A stretch of 64,000 nt of DNA from Pseudomonas urmiensis (lineage in GTDB: Bacteria > Pseudomonadota > Gammaproteobacteria > Pseudomonadales > Pseudomonadaceae), in NCBI RefSeq assembly GCF_014268815.2, contig NZ_JABWRE020000001.1, positions 749,001 through 813,000 of the forward strand, read 5' to 3'. This document shows positions 35,883-44,280 of this stretch, in pieces. Under the pieces are notes generated by a model. The model saw only the letters and a program-made list of their open reading frames with translations, did not search any database and was not told the DNA's origin. The translations under genes were made by a program, and so were the position numbers. Position 1 is the stretch's first letter, and every line of letters starts with the position of its first letter.

Positions 35883-38800
35883 ATGGCTAAATTAATCGGT
35901 GTGGTCAGCAAGGTGGTCGGTCAGGTATTCGCGGTCGACGGTGATGGCAGCCGTCGCCTGCTGGTGGAGGGCGACCGCTTGTTCGCCGGTGAGCAGCTGG
36001 AGACCGGCAGTGCCGGTGCCGTCGCCGTGCGTTTGCACAACGGTGCAGAGCTGACCCTGGGCCGTGGCAGCAGCCTTGAGATGAGCGCAGATCTGCTGGC
36101 CAACCACGCGCCTCAAGTGCATAGCCAAGATGCGGCACCGAGCCAGGCGCAGCTGACTGATGTCGAGCGCTTGCAACAAGCCATCGCAGCGGGTGCCGAC
36201 CCGACTGAAGAAGGCGAAGCGCCAGCGGCAGGTCAGAACCCCGGCGGCGCTCCGGGCGCGTTGGGTGGCGGGCACAGTTTCGTCATGCTCAGTGAGGTGG
36301 CTGGGCAGGTCGATCCGCAGATCGGCTTCCCCACCGCAGGCTTCAATGGCATTCCGCAGTTGGCCAGCCGTGAGCTGGGTGACCTGGACATCGATACCTC
36401 GATCGCTCGCCCGCTGCCGCCCACACCGCCAGTCGAACAGCCGGATCATCCGGTCAATCTGCAAGGGCTGGACCTCAGCCCCGGTGAACTGATCCTGGAT
36501 GAAGCCAACTTGCCCCAGGGCTCGCACAGCGATCCGGCAGCGCTGACTCAGCAGGGCACCTTTACCGTGGTGGCGCCTGACGGTGTGTTCAATCTCAGCG
36601 TCGGCGGGATCAACGTGGTCACGGCAGGAGCGGTCACGGGTGTCGGTCAATCGATAACCACGCCTCTGGGCAATACCCTGACTATCACCGGCTACAACCC
36701 GGCAACCGGCGTCGTGAGCTACAGCTACACCCTCAGCGGTGCCGAGCAACATGCCAACGGCGCTGGCAACAACAGCCTCGGTGAGCACTTCCCGGTGCTG
36801 GTCAGCGACACCGATGGAGATGTTGCCAGCGGCAGCCTGGATGTGCTGATTCGTGACGATGTACCCAAGGCTGTCAACGACAGCAATGCGCTGGCGGCCA
36901 CCGAGCAGCATGTTGAGCTGACCGGCAATGTCCTGACCAACGACCAGCAGGGCGCCGACCGTGTCGCCGGGGGTCCGGTAATCGCTGGCACCTTCACCGG
37001 CACCTACGGCACCCTGGTGATGGCAGCAGATGGCAGCTACACCTACACGCTCAATACCAATGACCCGGACTTCCAAGGTCTTAAGGGCGGTGGCAATGGC
37101 CAGGAAACCTTCACCTACACCATCAGGGACGCAGACGGCGACACCAGCAGCGCCACGCTGACGTTGAACGTCAGCAACCTCAACGACCCAGTGACCTTGG
37201 CTGGGCTGGATGTGCAGGGCGGTGAACTGACCGTCTTCGAGAAAAACCTCGGCGACGGCAGCGCGCCGAATCAGAGCGCCTTGACCCAGAGCGGCAGCTT
37301 TACCGTGACTGCGCCCGATGGCCTGCAGAACCTGAGTGTCGGCGGCATCACGGTGGTCAGCGGTGGGGTCGCAGTGGGCTTCCCGCAATCAGTCACCACG
37401 GCGCTGGGCAACACCCTGACCATCACTGGCTACAACCCCAGCACTGGGGTCGTCAGCTACAGCTACACCTTGCTCGACAACGAGGCCCATGCCAACGGTC
37501 AGGGCAACAACAGCCTGCATGAGAGTTTCACGGTCACCGCCCAGGACAGCGACGGCAGCAGCGCCACCGGCAAGCTGGACGTGAACATCGTCGATGACGT
37601 GCCCAAGGCCGAGCACGACACCAACGCCGTTACCGCGACCGAGCAGCACACCGAGCTGACCGGCAATGTGCTGGTCAATGACCAACAAGGCGCTGATCGG
37701 GTGGCGGGTGGTCCGGTCATCGGCGGCACCTTCACCGGCACCTACGGCACCCTGGTGCTGGCGGCAGACGGCAGCTACACCTACACGCTCAACACTAACG
37801 ATCCGGACTTCAAAGGCCTCAAAGGTGGCGCCAGTGGGGTGGAAACCTTCACCTACACCATCAAAGACGCCGATGGCGATACCAGCAGCGCCACCCTGAC
37901 CCTGAACGTCAGCAACTTCAACGACCCGGTGACCTTGGGTGGGCTGCAGGTCAATGGCGGCGAACTGACTGTGTTCGAGAAGAACCTGGCCGACGGTAGC
38001 GCGCCGAACCAGGGTGCGCTGACCCAAAGCGGCAGCTTCACCGTGAGCGCGCCGGACGGCCTGCAGACGTTGAGCGTTGGCGGCATCACCTTGGTCAGCG
38101 GCGGTGTGCCGGTGAGCTTCCCGCAGTCGCTCACCACCCCCCTTGGCAACACCCTGACCATTACCGGCTACAACCCCAGCACCGGGGTGGTGAGCTACAG
38201 CTACACCCTGCTCGATAACGAAACCCATGCCCCTGGCGATGGCACCAACAGCCTGCAGGAAAGCTTCACGGTGATCGCCAAGGACAGCGACGGCAGCACC
38301 GCCACTGGCAGCCTGGATGTGAACATCGTCGATGACATCCCCAAGGCCCAGAGCGATTTTGCCAGTGTCTACGAAGGCGGTACGGTCGAAGGCAATGTGC
38401 TGATCAACGACAAGATCGGTGCCGACGTGCCAGGCGAGGGCAAGTATGTGGTGGGCGTGCGCGCCGGTTCCGATACCTCGACCTCGGCGATCGGCCAGCT
38501 GGAAACCAAGGTGCAGGGCGACTATGGCTACCTGACTTTGGATGCCAAGGGCAATGCGGTCTACCACGCCAACCCCAACAGCGTGGCGCCAGCCGGTGCG
38601 ACCGACACCTTCGTCTACACCATTCGCGATGCGGACGGTGACGTGAGCACCACCACTGTCACCATCAAGGTGCACGACTGCTCGTGGGTGGTGGGCGGTG
38701 AGGGTGGGGTCACGGTGTACGAAAATGCACTGGACCTGAGCAAGGATGGTAATGACCTGGCGGCGGGCAACGTCCAAGGCAGCAACCCCACCTCCACGGC

Positions 38801-41800
38801 GGAAACCGCCTCTGGCACGGTGGCGGGCCTGGTCACCGGAGGCGTCGGCGCTCTGACCTATACCTTGGTGGGCAGCGCGGTAGGCCAGTATGGCCAGATC
38901 AAGCTCAATGGTGATGGCTCGTACACCTATACCCTGACATCGGCGCCCAACTCGCCCAATCATGTCAACGATGGCCCCAATACCCTGAGCGAATCCTTTA
39001 CCTACCAGGTGAAAGACTCGCTGGGCAACACCACTACCAGCACCATTGTCGTCAGCATCGTCGATGACGTGCCCAAGGCCTACAGCGATTTCGTCAGTGT
39101 CTACGAGGGTGGCGTGGTCGAAGGCAATGTGCTGGTCAACGACAAGATCGGCGCCGATGTACCGAGCGATGGCAAGTACGTGGTCGGCGTACGCGCAGGC
39201 TCCGATACCTCGACCTCGGCAGTCGGCCAACTGGCGACCAACGTGCAGGGCGACTATGGCTACCTGACCCTGGATGCCAAGGGTAATGCGGTCTACCACG
39301 CCAACCCCAACAGTGTGGCGCCGGCCGGTGCCACCGACACCTTCGTCTACACCATCCGCGATGCCGACGGTGATGAAAGCACCACCACCCTCACCATCAA
39401 GGTCCACGACAGCCAGCTGGTTGCCTGTGAAGACACTGACGTGAAGGTCTACGAAAAAGCCCTCGATCTCAAGCAGGACGGCCAAGACCTGGCGCCCGGC
39501 ACAGTGGTCGGCAGCCAGCCTGGATCGACCGGCGAAACCGCCACTGGCACATTGGTCGGCGCCGTCTCCGGGGGCGTGGGTGCTTTGACCTACAGCCTGG
39601 TCGGTAATGCCGAAGGCCAGTATGGCCAGATCAAGCTCAACGCCGATGGTTCTTACACCTACACCCTGACGTCGGCGCCCAAGTCGCCGGTACCGGCCAA
39701 CGACGGGGCAAATGTCACCACCGAGACCTTCACCTATCAGGTGAAAGACGCGGCCGGCAACAGCACCACCAGCACCATCGTCATCAGCATCGTCGACGAT
39801 GTGCCCAAGGCCCATTGCGATACGGCTACCGTGATCGAGGGCGGTTCGGTCACTGGCAACGTGCTGGACAACGATGTGATCGGGGCGGACGTTGCGGCGG
39901 ATGGCAAGTACGTGATCGGCGTGCGTGCCGGCTCCGACACTTCGACCTCGGCGGTCGGCCAGCTGGCCACCCAGGTGCAGGGCGACTATGGCTACCTGAC
40001 CCTGGATACCAAGGGCAATGCGGTCTATCACGCCAACCCCAATAGCGTGGCACCCGCGGGGGCCATTGACACCTTCGTCTACACCATTCGTGATGCCGAC
40101 GGCGACCAAAGCACCACTACCATCAGCATCAAGGTGCATGACAGCAAACTGATCGCGTGTGCCGACAACGACGTCACGGTGTACGAGAAAGCCCTGGACC
40201 TGAACAAGGACGGCAACGACCTGGCGGCCGGCAACGTCACCGGCAGTAATCCAGGGTCCAGCGCCGAGACGGCATCGGGCACATTGGTCGGTTCGGTCGG
40301 CGGCGGTGTCGGTCCGCTGACCTACACCCTGGTCGGCGACGCTGTCGGCCAATTCGGGCAATTGTTGCTCAAGGCCGATGGCTCCTACACCTATACCCTG
40401 ACCTCGGCACCGAAGACTCCGGGAGGGGCCGACGACGGCGCCAACCGGATCAGCGAAACCTTCACCTACAAAGCCACCGACGCTTTGGGCAACAGCATCA
40501 CCAGCACCATTGCCATCAACATCGTCGATGACGTGCCCAAGGCCGTCTGCGCCGAACGCTCGATCACCCCAGGCCAGGTGGATTCCAACATCCTGCTGGT
40601 GATCGATGTGTCCGGCAGCATGACCTTAAGATCCGGTGTGCCAGGCCTGAGCCGTCTGGATCTGGCCAAGGAAGCGATTAACGCCTTGCTCGACAAGTAC
40701 GATGACATGGGCGATATCAAGGTGCAGATCGTCACCTTCGCCACCGGTGCTTCGGTCAAGTCCGATGTCTGGGTCTCGATCGACCAGGCCAAGGCCATCG
40801 TCGCCGGTCTCAAGGCGGACGGCTCGACCTATTACGACTCCGCCGCCAGCAGCGCGCAGACGGCGTTCGGCAAAGAGGGCAAGTTGCTGGGTGCGCAGAA
40901 CATCAGCTACTTCTTCTCCGATGGCGAGCCCACCACAGGGCATGCGATGACCCCGGTACGGGAAACCAGCTGGGAAAACTTCCTCGATAGCAATGGCATC
41001 AAGTCCTACGCCATTGGCATGGGCACGGGAGTCAATGAAACCAACCTCAACCCACTGGCCTACGATGGCACCAGCCACACCGACACCAACTCGGTGGTGG
41101 TTACCGACCTCAGTCAGCTCGGTGCAGTGCTTACGGGTACAGTGCAGGGCTCGCCGATCACCGGCAGCTTGCTCAGTGGCGGTCATTTCGGTGCCGATGG
41201 GGGCTTCATCAAGGCGCTGTTGGTCGATGGCGTGACCTACACCTTCGACCCGAAAGCCAATGCCGGGCAGGGCGGTTATAGCGCCGTGGGCGGCGTGGAC
41301 AAGGCGGCGTTCGATCCTGCCACCCATACCCTCGGTATCAAGACCGCCCTGGGTGGCGTGCTAATGGTCGACATGGACACTGGCGAGTTCACCTACAAGC
41401 CGCCCAAGGACAGCGGTAGCAGCCAGGTCGAGAAGTTCGGCTTCACCGTCAGCGACAACGATGGCGATACCAGCAGCGCCAACCTGGTGGTCAAGATCAA
41501 TAGCAACCATGCCCCCGTGGCGGGCGATGATCACATCATCACCAATATCGCCGGTGCTAGCCTCAGCGTTCCAGCCGAGGCCCTGCTGGCCAATGACAGC
41601 GACCCTGATCATGACCGCTTGAGCGCCGCGCCGATCACCTTCAACACAGGCTTCGCCGACAAGGGGGCAGGTTTCGCTGCCAGTGGTAGCGGCCAGCCGA
41701 TCAAGTTCGACGGAAGCGACAACAAGTCTGCCAATCAGCTCAAGACGCTCGACCGCAGCGCCTTCGTCGCCAACTCGGCTTCGATGACCGCTGCGCTGGT

Positions 41801-43004
41801 GATTGCTGGCTACCTCGGCTCGATCAGTAACGGCAACGCCAACGATGAGGATGTGATCAGCGTTAGCCTGCGCAAAGGCGAGACGCTCAAGCTCGATCAC
41901 GATCGGCCGCAAGGCAGCCTGCTGCTGGAGTGGAAGGAAGCCGGCGGCAGTTATCAGGCCGTCGCCAATGGCAGTAGCTTCACCGCCGACCACGATGGGC
42001 TGTACAGCATCCACGTGGTCAATACCGAGAACGCCTATGGCAATAGCAAGGCGGCCGAGCTGTACAAACTGAGCATGGTGATCGACTACGCCAATGCCCA
42101 GAATGAGGTCTATCACGGCAGCTACACGGCCAGCGACAACCACGGTGGCACGACCGCGGCTGCGCTGGATATCACCTACCAGGCGGGCAGTGTCGTCAAC
42201 GGCACCGCAGGCGATGATGTGCTGTTGGCGGGCGCCGGCGATGACACCCTCAACGGGGGTGATGGACACGATGTGCTAGTGGGGGGCGCGGGCAACGACA
42301 GCCTGTACGGCGGTGACGGCGACGACCTGTTGATTGGCGGGGCCGGCAATGACCTGCTCAACGGCGGGGCGGGTAACGACACGGCCAGTTATGCCTCGGC
42401 GGCAAGTGCGGTGACTGTCGATCTGAACGTCGCGGGTCAGCAGAACACCGGAGGGGGCGGTCTGGATAGCTTGGTCAGTATCGAAAACCTGATCGGCTCG
42501 GACTACCACGATACGCTGATCGGCAATGGTGCGGACAACCTGCTCAGCGGCGGGCTGGGCAATGATGTGCTCAAGGGTGGGGCGGGCAATGACATCCTGA
42601 TTGGTGGCCCGGGCGACGACACCCTCACTGGCGGCAGCGGCAACGACACCTTCGTCTGGCAGAAGGGCGACAGCGGCCATGATCGGGTCACCGACTTTAC
42701 TCCAGGCAGCGATCACCTGGACCTGTCGCAGTTGCTGCAAGGGGAGAACGCCACGGTGGCATCGCTGGATGATTACCTGCACTTCAAGGTCAGTGGCGCC
42801 GGTAGCAACGTGGTCTCGACCATCGAGGTCAGCAGCGTGGCGGGGGCTACGCCTACCCAGACCATCGACCTGGCCGGGGTCGATCTGGCCCAGCACTACG
42901 GCGTCTCGGCGGGGGCGGGTGGGTTGATCGCCTCGGGGCATGACACCGCGACCATCATTAATGGCATGCTCAATGATCACTCGTTGAAGGTGGATAACGT
43001 GTAG
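35883..43004 (+). CDS. Large RTX surface adhesin (LapA/MapA-type), 2373 residues
   Basis: The ATG at 35883 follows GGGGAGG. Residues 1-150 form a retention-module-like domain (VVGQVFAVDGDGSRRLLVEGDRLFAGEQ) with PAAG at 114-117, the di-alanine type of site cut by LapG. Residues 191 to about 820 hold 246-residue VCBS-like repeats beginning at 191, 437 and 683 (the last partial). Residues 821-1552 hold three 244-residue repeats starting at 821, 1065 and 1309. A von Willebrand A domain with MIDAS DVSGS (1575-1579) covers about 1565-1760. RTX nonapeptides (GGAGND type) lie at about 2107-2256, followed by a type I secretion signal. It is predicted to mediate biofilm adhesion, anchored in the outer membrane through the retention module and exported by the divergent operon. 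Confidence 0.93.
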   Translation: MAKLIGVVSKVVGQVFAVDGDGSRRLLVEGDRLFAGEQLETGSAGAVAVRLHNGAELTLGRGSSLEMSADLLANHAPQVHSQDAAPSQAQLTDVERLQQAIAAGADPTEEGEAPAAGQNPGGAPGALGGGHSFVMLSEVAGQVDPQIGFPTAGFNGIPQLASRELGDLDIDTSIARPLPPTPPVEQPDHPVNLQGLDLSPGELILDEANLPQGSHSDPAALTQQGTFTVVAPDGVFNLSVGGINVVTAGAVTGVGQSITTPLGNTLTITGYNPATGVVSYSYTLSGAEQHANGAGNNSLGEHFPVLVSDTDGDVASGSLDVLIRDDVPKAVNDSNALAATEQHVELTGNVLTNDQQGADRVAGGPVIAGTFTGTYGTLVMAADGSYTYTLNTNDPDFQGLKGGGNGQETFTYTIRDADGDTSSATLTLNVSNLNDPVTLAGLDVQGGELTVFEKNLGDGSAPNQSALTQSGSFTVTAPDGLQNLSVGGITVVSGGVAVGFPQSVTTALGNTLTITGYNPSTGVVSYSYTLLDNEAHANGQGNNSLHESFTVTAQDSDGSSATGKLDVNIVDDVPKAEHDTNAVTATEQHTELTGNVLVNDQQGADRVAGGPVIGGTFTGTYGTLVLAADGSYTYTLNTNDPDFKGLKGGASGVETFTYTIKDADGDTSSATLTLNVSNFNDPVTLGGLQVNGGELTVFEKNLADGSAPNQGALTQSGSFTVSAPDGLQTLSVGGITLVSGGVPVSFPQSLTTPLGNTLTITGYNPSTGVVSYSYTLLDNETHAPGDGTNSLQESFTVIAKDSDGSTATGSLDVNIVDDIPKAQSDFASVYEGGTVEGNVLINDKIGADVPGEGKYVVGVRAGSDTSTSAIGQLETKVQGDYGYLTLDAKGNAVYHANPNSVAPAGATDTFVYTIRDADGDVSTTTVTIKVHDCSWVVGGEGGVTVYENALDLSKDGNDLAAGNVQGSNPTSTAETASGTVAGLVTGGVGALTYTLVGSAVGQYGQIKLNGDGSYTYTLTSAPNSPNHVNDGPNTLSESFTYQVKDSLGNTTTSTIVVSIVDDVPKAYSDFVSVYEGGVVEGNVLVNDKIGADVPSDGKYVVGVRAGSDTSTSAVGQLATNVQGDYGYLTLDAKGNAVYHANPNSVAPAGATDTFVYTIRDADGDESTTTLTIKVHDSQLVACEDTDVKVYEKALDLKQDGQDLAPGTVVGSQPGSTGETATGTLVGAVSGGVGALTYSLVGNAEGQYGQIKLNADGSYTYTLTSAPKSPVPANDGANVTTETFTYQVKDAAGNSTTSTIVISIVDDVPKAHCDTATVIEGGSVTGNVLDNDVIGADVAADGKYVIGVRAGSDTSTSAVGQLATQVQGDYGYLTLDTKGNAVYHANPNSVAPAGAIDTFVYTIRDADGDQSTTTISIKVHDSKLIACADNDVTVYEKALDLNKDGNDLAAGNVTGSNPGSSAETASGTLVGSVGGGVGPLTYTLVGDAVGQFGQLLLKADGSYTYTLTSAPKTPGGADDGANRISETFTYKATDALGNSITSTIAINIVDDVPKAVCAERSITPGQVDSNILLVIDVSGSMTLRSGVPGLSRLDLAKEAINALLDKYDDMGDIKVQIVTFATGASVKSDVWVSIDQAKAIVAGLKADGSTYYDSAASSAQTAFGKEGKLLGAQNISYFFSDGEPTTGHAMTPVRETSWENFLDSNGIKSYAIGMGTGVNETNLNPLAYDGTSHTDTNSVVVTDLSQLGAVLTGTVQGSPITGSLLSGGHFGADGGFIKALLVDGVTYTFDPKANAGQGGYSAVGGVDKAAFDPATHTLGIKTALGGVLMVDMDTGEFTYKPPKDSGSSQVEKFGFTVSDNDGDTSSANLVVKINSNHAPVAGDDHIITNIAGASLSVPAEALLANDSDPDHDRLSAAPITFNTGFADKGAGFAASGSGQPIKFDGSDNKSANQLKTLDRSAFVANSASMTAALVIAGYLGSISNGNANDEDVISVSLRKGETLKLDHDRPQGSLLLEWKEAGGSYQAVANGSSFTADHDGLYSIHVVNTENAYGNSKAAELYKLSMVIDYANAQNEVYHGSYTASDNHGGTTAAALDITYQAGSVVNGTAGDDVLLAGAGDDTLNGGDGHDVLVGGAGNDSLYGGDGDDLLIGGAGNDLLNGGAGNDTASYASAASAVTVDLNVAGQQNTGGGGLDSLVSIENLIGSDYHDTLIGNGADNLLSGGLGNDVLKGGAGNDILIGGPGDDTLTGGSGNDTFVWQKGDSGHDRVTDFTPGSDHLDLSQLLQGENATVASLDDYLHFKVSGAGSNVVSTIEVSSVAGATPTQTIDLAGVDLAQHYGVSAGAGGLIASGHDTATIINGMLNDHSLKVDNV
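36453..38342 (+). repeat. Intragenic repeats, 738-bp period
   Basis: Tandem coding repeats with starts at 36453, 37191 and 37929, exactly 738 bp (246 codons) apart; the third is cut short where the second repeat family begins. Each encodes an SFTV.APDG.. LSVGGI sandwich followed by a VDD(V/I)PKA linker and a GNVL.NDQQGADR module. Long stretches are nearly identical between units two and three. Confidence 0.9.
38343..40538 (+). repeat. Intragenic repeats, 732-bp period
   Basis: Three tandem units starting at 38343, 39075 and 39807, each exactly 732 bp (244 codons), ending at the start of the von Willebrand A segment. Each contains VGVRAGSDTSTSA, GDYGYLTLD.KGNAVYHANPNSVAP and YTLTSAP. Near-identity at DNA level suggests recent duplication or gene conversion. 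Confidence 0.92.
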
Positions 43005-43020
43005 ACGGATTGGCAGGGCT

Positions 43021-43056
43021 GGCCTCATCGCAGGACAAACGCGCAGCGATGAGGCC
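43021..43056. terminator. Hairpin after the adhesin gene
   Basis: Perfect 11-bp stem GGCCTCATCGC/GCGATGAGGCC with a 14-base loop, directly after the adhesin stop codon and before the convergent DUF454 gene. There is no T run, so it may be a REP-derived mRNA 3' end rather than an intrinsic terminator. Confidence 0.5.
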
Positions 43057-43076
43057 GGTACTGAAACGGATGAGTA

Positions 43077-43439
43077 TCAGGACCGGCGCAAGGTCTTCTG
43101 CTTGAGGATGTACAGGCTCACCAGCACCGCACTGCTGAGCATGAAGGCCCTGGCCCAGAATAACGGCACCAGGTAGCACGACAGGCCGATGCTGGCCCAC
43201 ATCAGGCCGATGGCGTAGACCTTGCCCTTGAGTGGGATCCCTTCACCGCTGAGGTAGTCGCGGATCCATGGACCGAGCGTGGGATGGTTGATCAACCAAT
43301 CATGAAAACGTGGCGAGCTGCGGGCGAAACAGGCCGCTGCCAGCAACAGAAAGGGAGTGGTGGGCAACACCGGCAGGAAGATCCCCAGCACTCCCAGCGC
43401 GACGCTGAGCCAGCCGATGGCCAGCAGCAGGTAGCGCAC
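43077..43439 (-). CDS. DUF454 (YbaN) family inner-membrane protein
   Basis: 120 residues with three to four hydrophobic helices and the family hallmarks [35 protein letters not shown] and LGPWIRDY. The function is unknown; E. coli YbaN is the reference member. It follows the YecA-like gene by seven bases and is probably translated from the same transcript. Confidence 0.88.
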   Translation of the reverse strand: MRYLLLAIGWLSVALGVLGIFLPVLPTTPFLLLAAACFARSSPRFHDWLINHPTLGPWIRDYLSGEGIPLKGKVYAIGLMWASIGLSCYLVPLFWARAFMLSSAVLVSLYILKQKTLRRS

Positions 43440-43446
43440 GGCTGTA

Positions 43447-44034
43447 TCAGTGATGACGCGGTTTGAGCAGGGCTGGCTTCTCGTCCGGAGCGTGCAGCAG
43501 CAGGAACAGCGCAGTCAGTGCCTCAGGAATCTGCACGATCATGTCGTCCTGCAGGTTGGCATCGCTGGCAATGTCGGCGAACTCTGGCTGCTCGTCGAAC
43601 AGACCGGAACCGACCATGATCGGCAGCAGCATCTCGCTGACTTCTTCCTCGGCGTTCTCGAACCAGGCTTCTTCGCGCAGGAACACCCCTTCCATAAAGC
43701 CGATGCACCAGCCGCGCAGGTCGGAATCGTCCGGCTCTTCGGTCAGGTCCAGATCGCATGGCAGCTCGAATTCATCGTCGCTGGCCAGCTGACGGCCGAT
43801 ATGGGCTTTCAGGGCGACCAGGGTGGCTTCGATTTCGACGCGCTGGGCATCGCTGGTGTAATGAGGTTCCTCGGCGAACAGCGCATCGATCCATTCACGC
43901 TCTGGGACGTCTTCGGCAGTGATCGACAGCGCGGTCAGGTAGCCGTGGGCGGCGACGTAGTCCAGCGCTTCTTCGTGCAGCTCGTCGGCGTCGAGGAAGG
44001 CTTGCAGGCGGGTCAGTTGCTCGGCGAAGGACAT
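43447..44034 (-). CDS. UPF0149 (YecA/YgfB) family protein
   Basis: 195-residue acidic, helical protein of the UPF0149 family, with [19 protein letters not shown] in the middle and a short C-terminal Lys/Pro/His tail; the SEC-C zinc motif of longer members is not present. Function in this family is poorly known. It is divergent from recQ with a 246-bp intergenic region and is followed by the DUF454 gene. Confidence 0.85.
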   Translation of the reverse strand: MSFAEQLTRLQAFLDADELHEEALDYVAAHGYLTALSITAEDVPEREWIDALFAEEPHYTSDAQRVEIEATLVALKAHIGRQLASDDEFELPCDLDLTEEPDDSDLRGWCIGFMEGVFLREEAWFENAEEEVSEMLLPIMVGSGLFDEQPEFADIASDANLQDDMIVQIPEALTALFLLLHAPDEKPALLKPRHH

Positions 44035-44144
44035 TACGGGGCTACCTTGGGGAATAATCGATATGGAATTCTAGCACCTTGCTGGCGCGACGGGGCAAAG
44101 GGAACGTCTGTCAGCACAGCGTCCTTTCGCAGCAGCCAGTGGGG

Positions 44145-44150
44145 TATAAT
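44145..44150 (+). promoter_or_regulatory. Candidate -10 element upstream of recQ
   Basis: An exact TATAAT within GGGGTATAATCC, 131 bp before the recQ start. No strong -35 hexamer is visible at 16-18 bp (TCCTTT/CCTTTC), so the assignment is tentative. The remaining 246-bp gap to the YecA-like gene shows no gene. Confidence 0.4.
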
Positions 44151-44280
44151 CCGCGATTTTTCAGCCAGAGCAGCCTTTTGCGGGGCCTCTGGCAAAAGCT
44201 GCTTACGCATTCGCACGTGTGCAGGGCGGGTTTATCGTCCAGCCTGTGTCCAGGATGGTACGGCGATTTCGGAGTTAGCA

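Noticed and set aside
35892..37388. 498-codon minus-strand open frame at the adhesin 5' end
   Set aside because: Antisense shadow of the retention module and first repeat; no ribosome binding site and no recognisable domain.
37389..40361. 990-codon minus-strand open frame
   Set aside because: It is the antisense shadow of the adhesin repeats; the high GC and strict codon-position bias keep the opposite frame open, and the translation itself is repetitive in step with the adhesin period.
43450..44280. In-frame upstream extension of recQ
   Set aside because: The added 277 codons lie antisense to the YecA-like gene and have no RecQ homology; ATG 44281 gives the normal RecQ N terminus.
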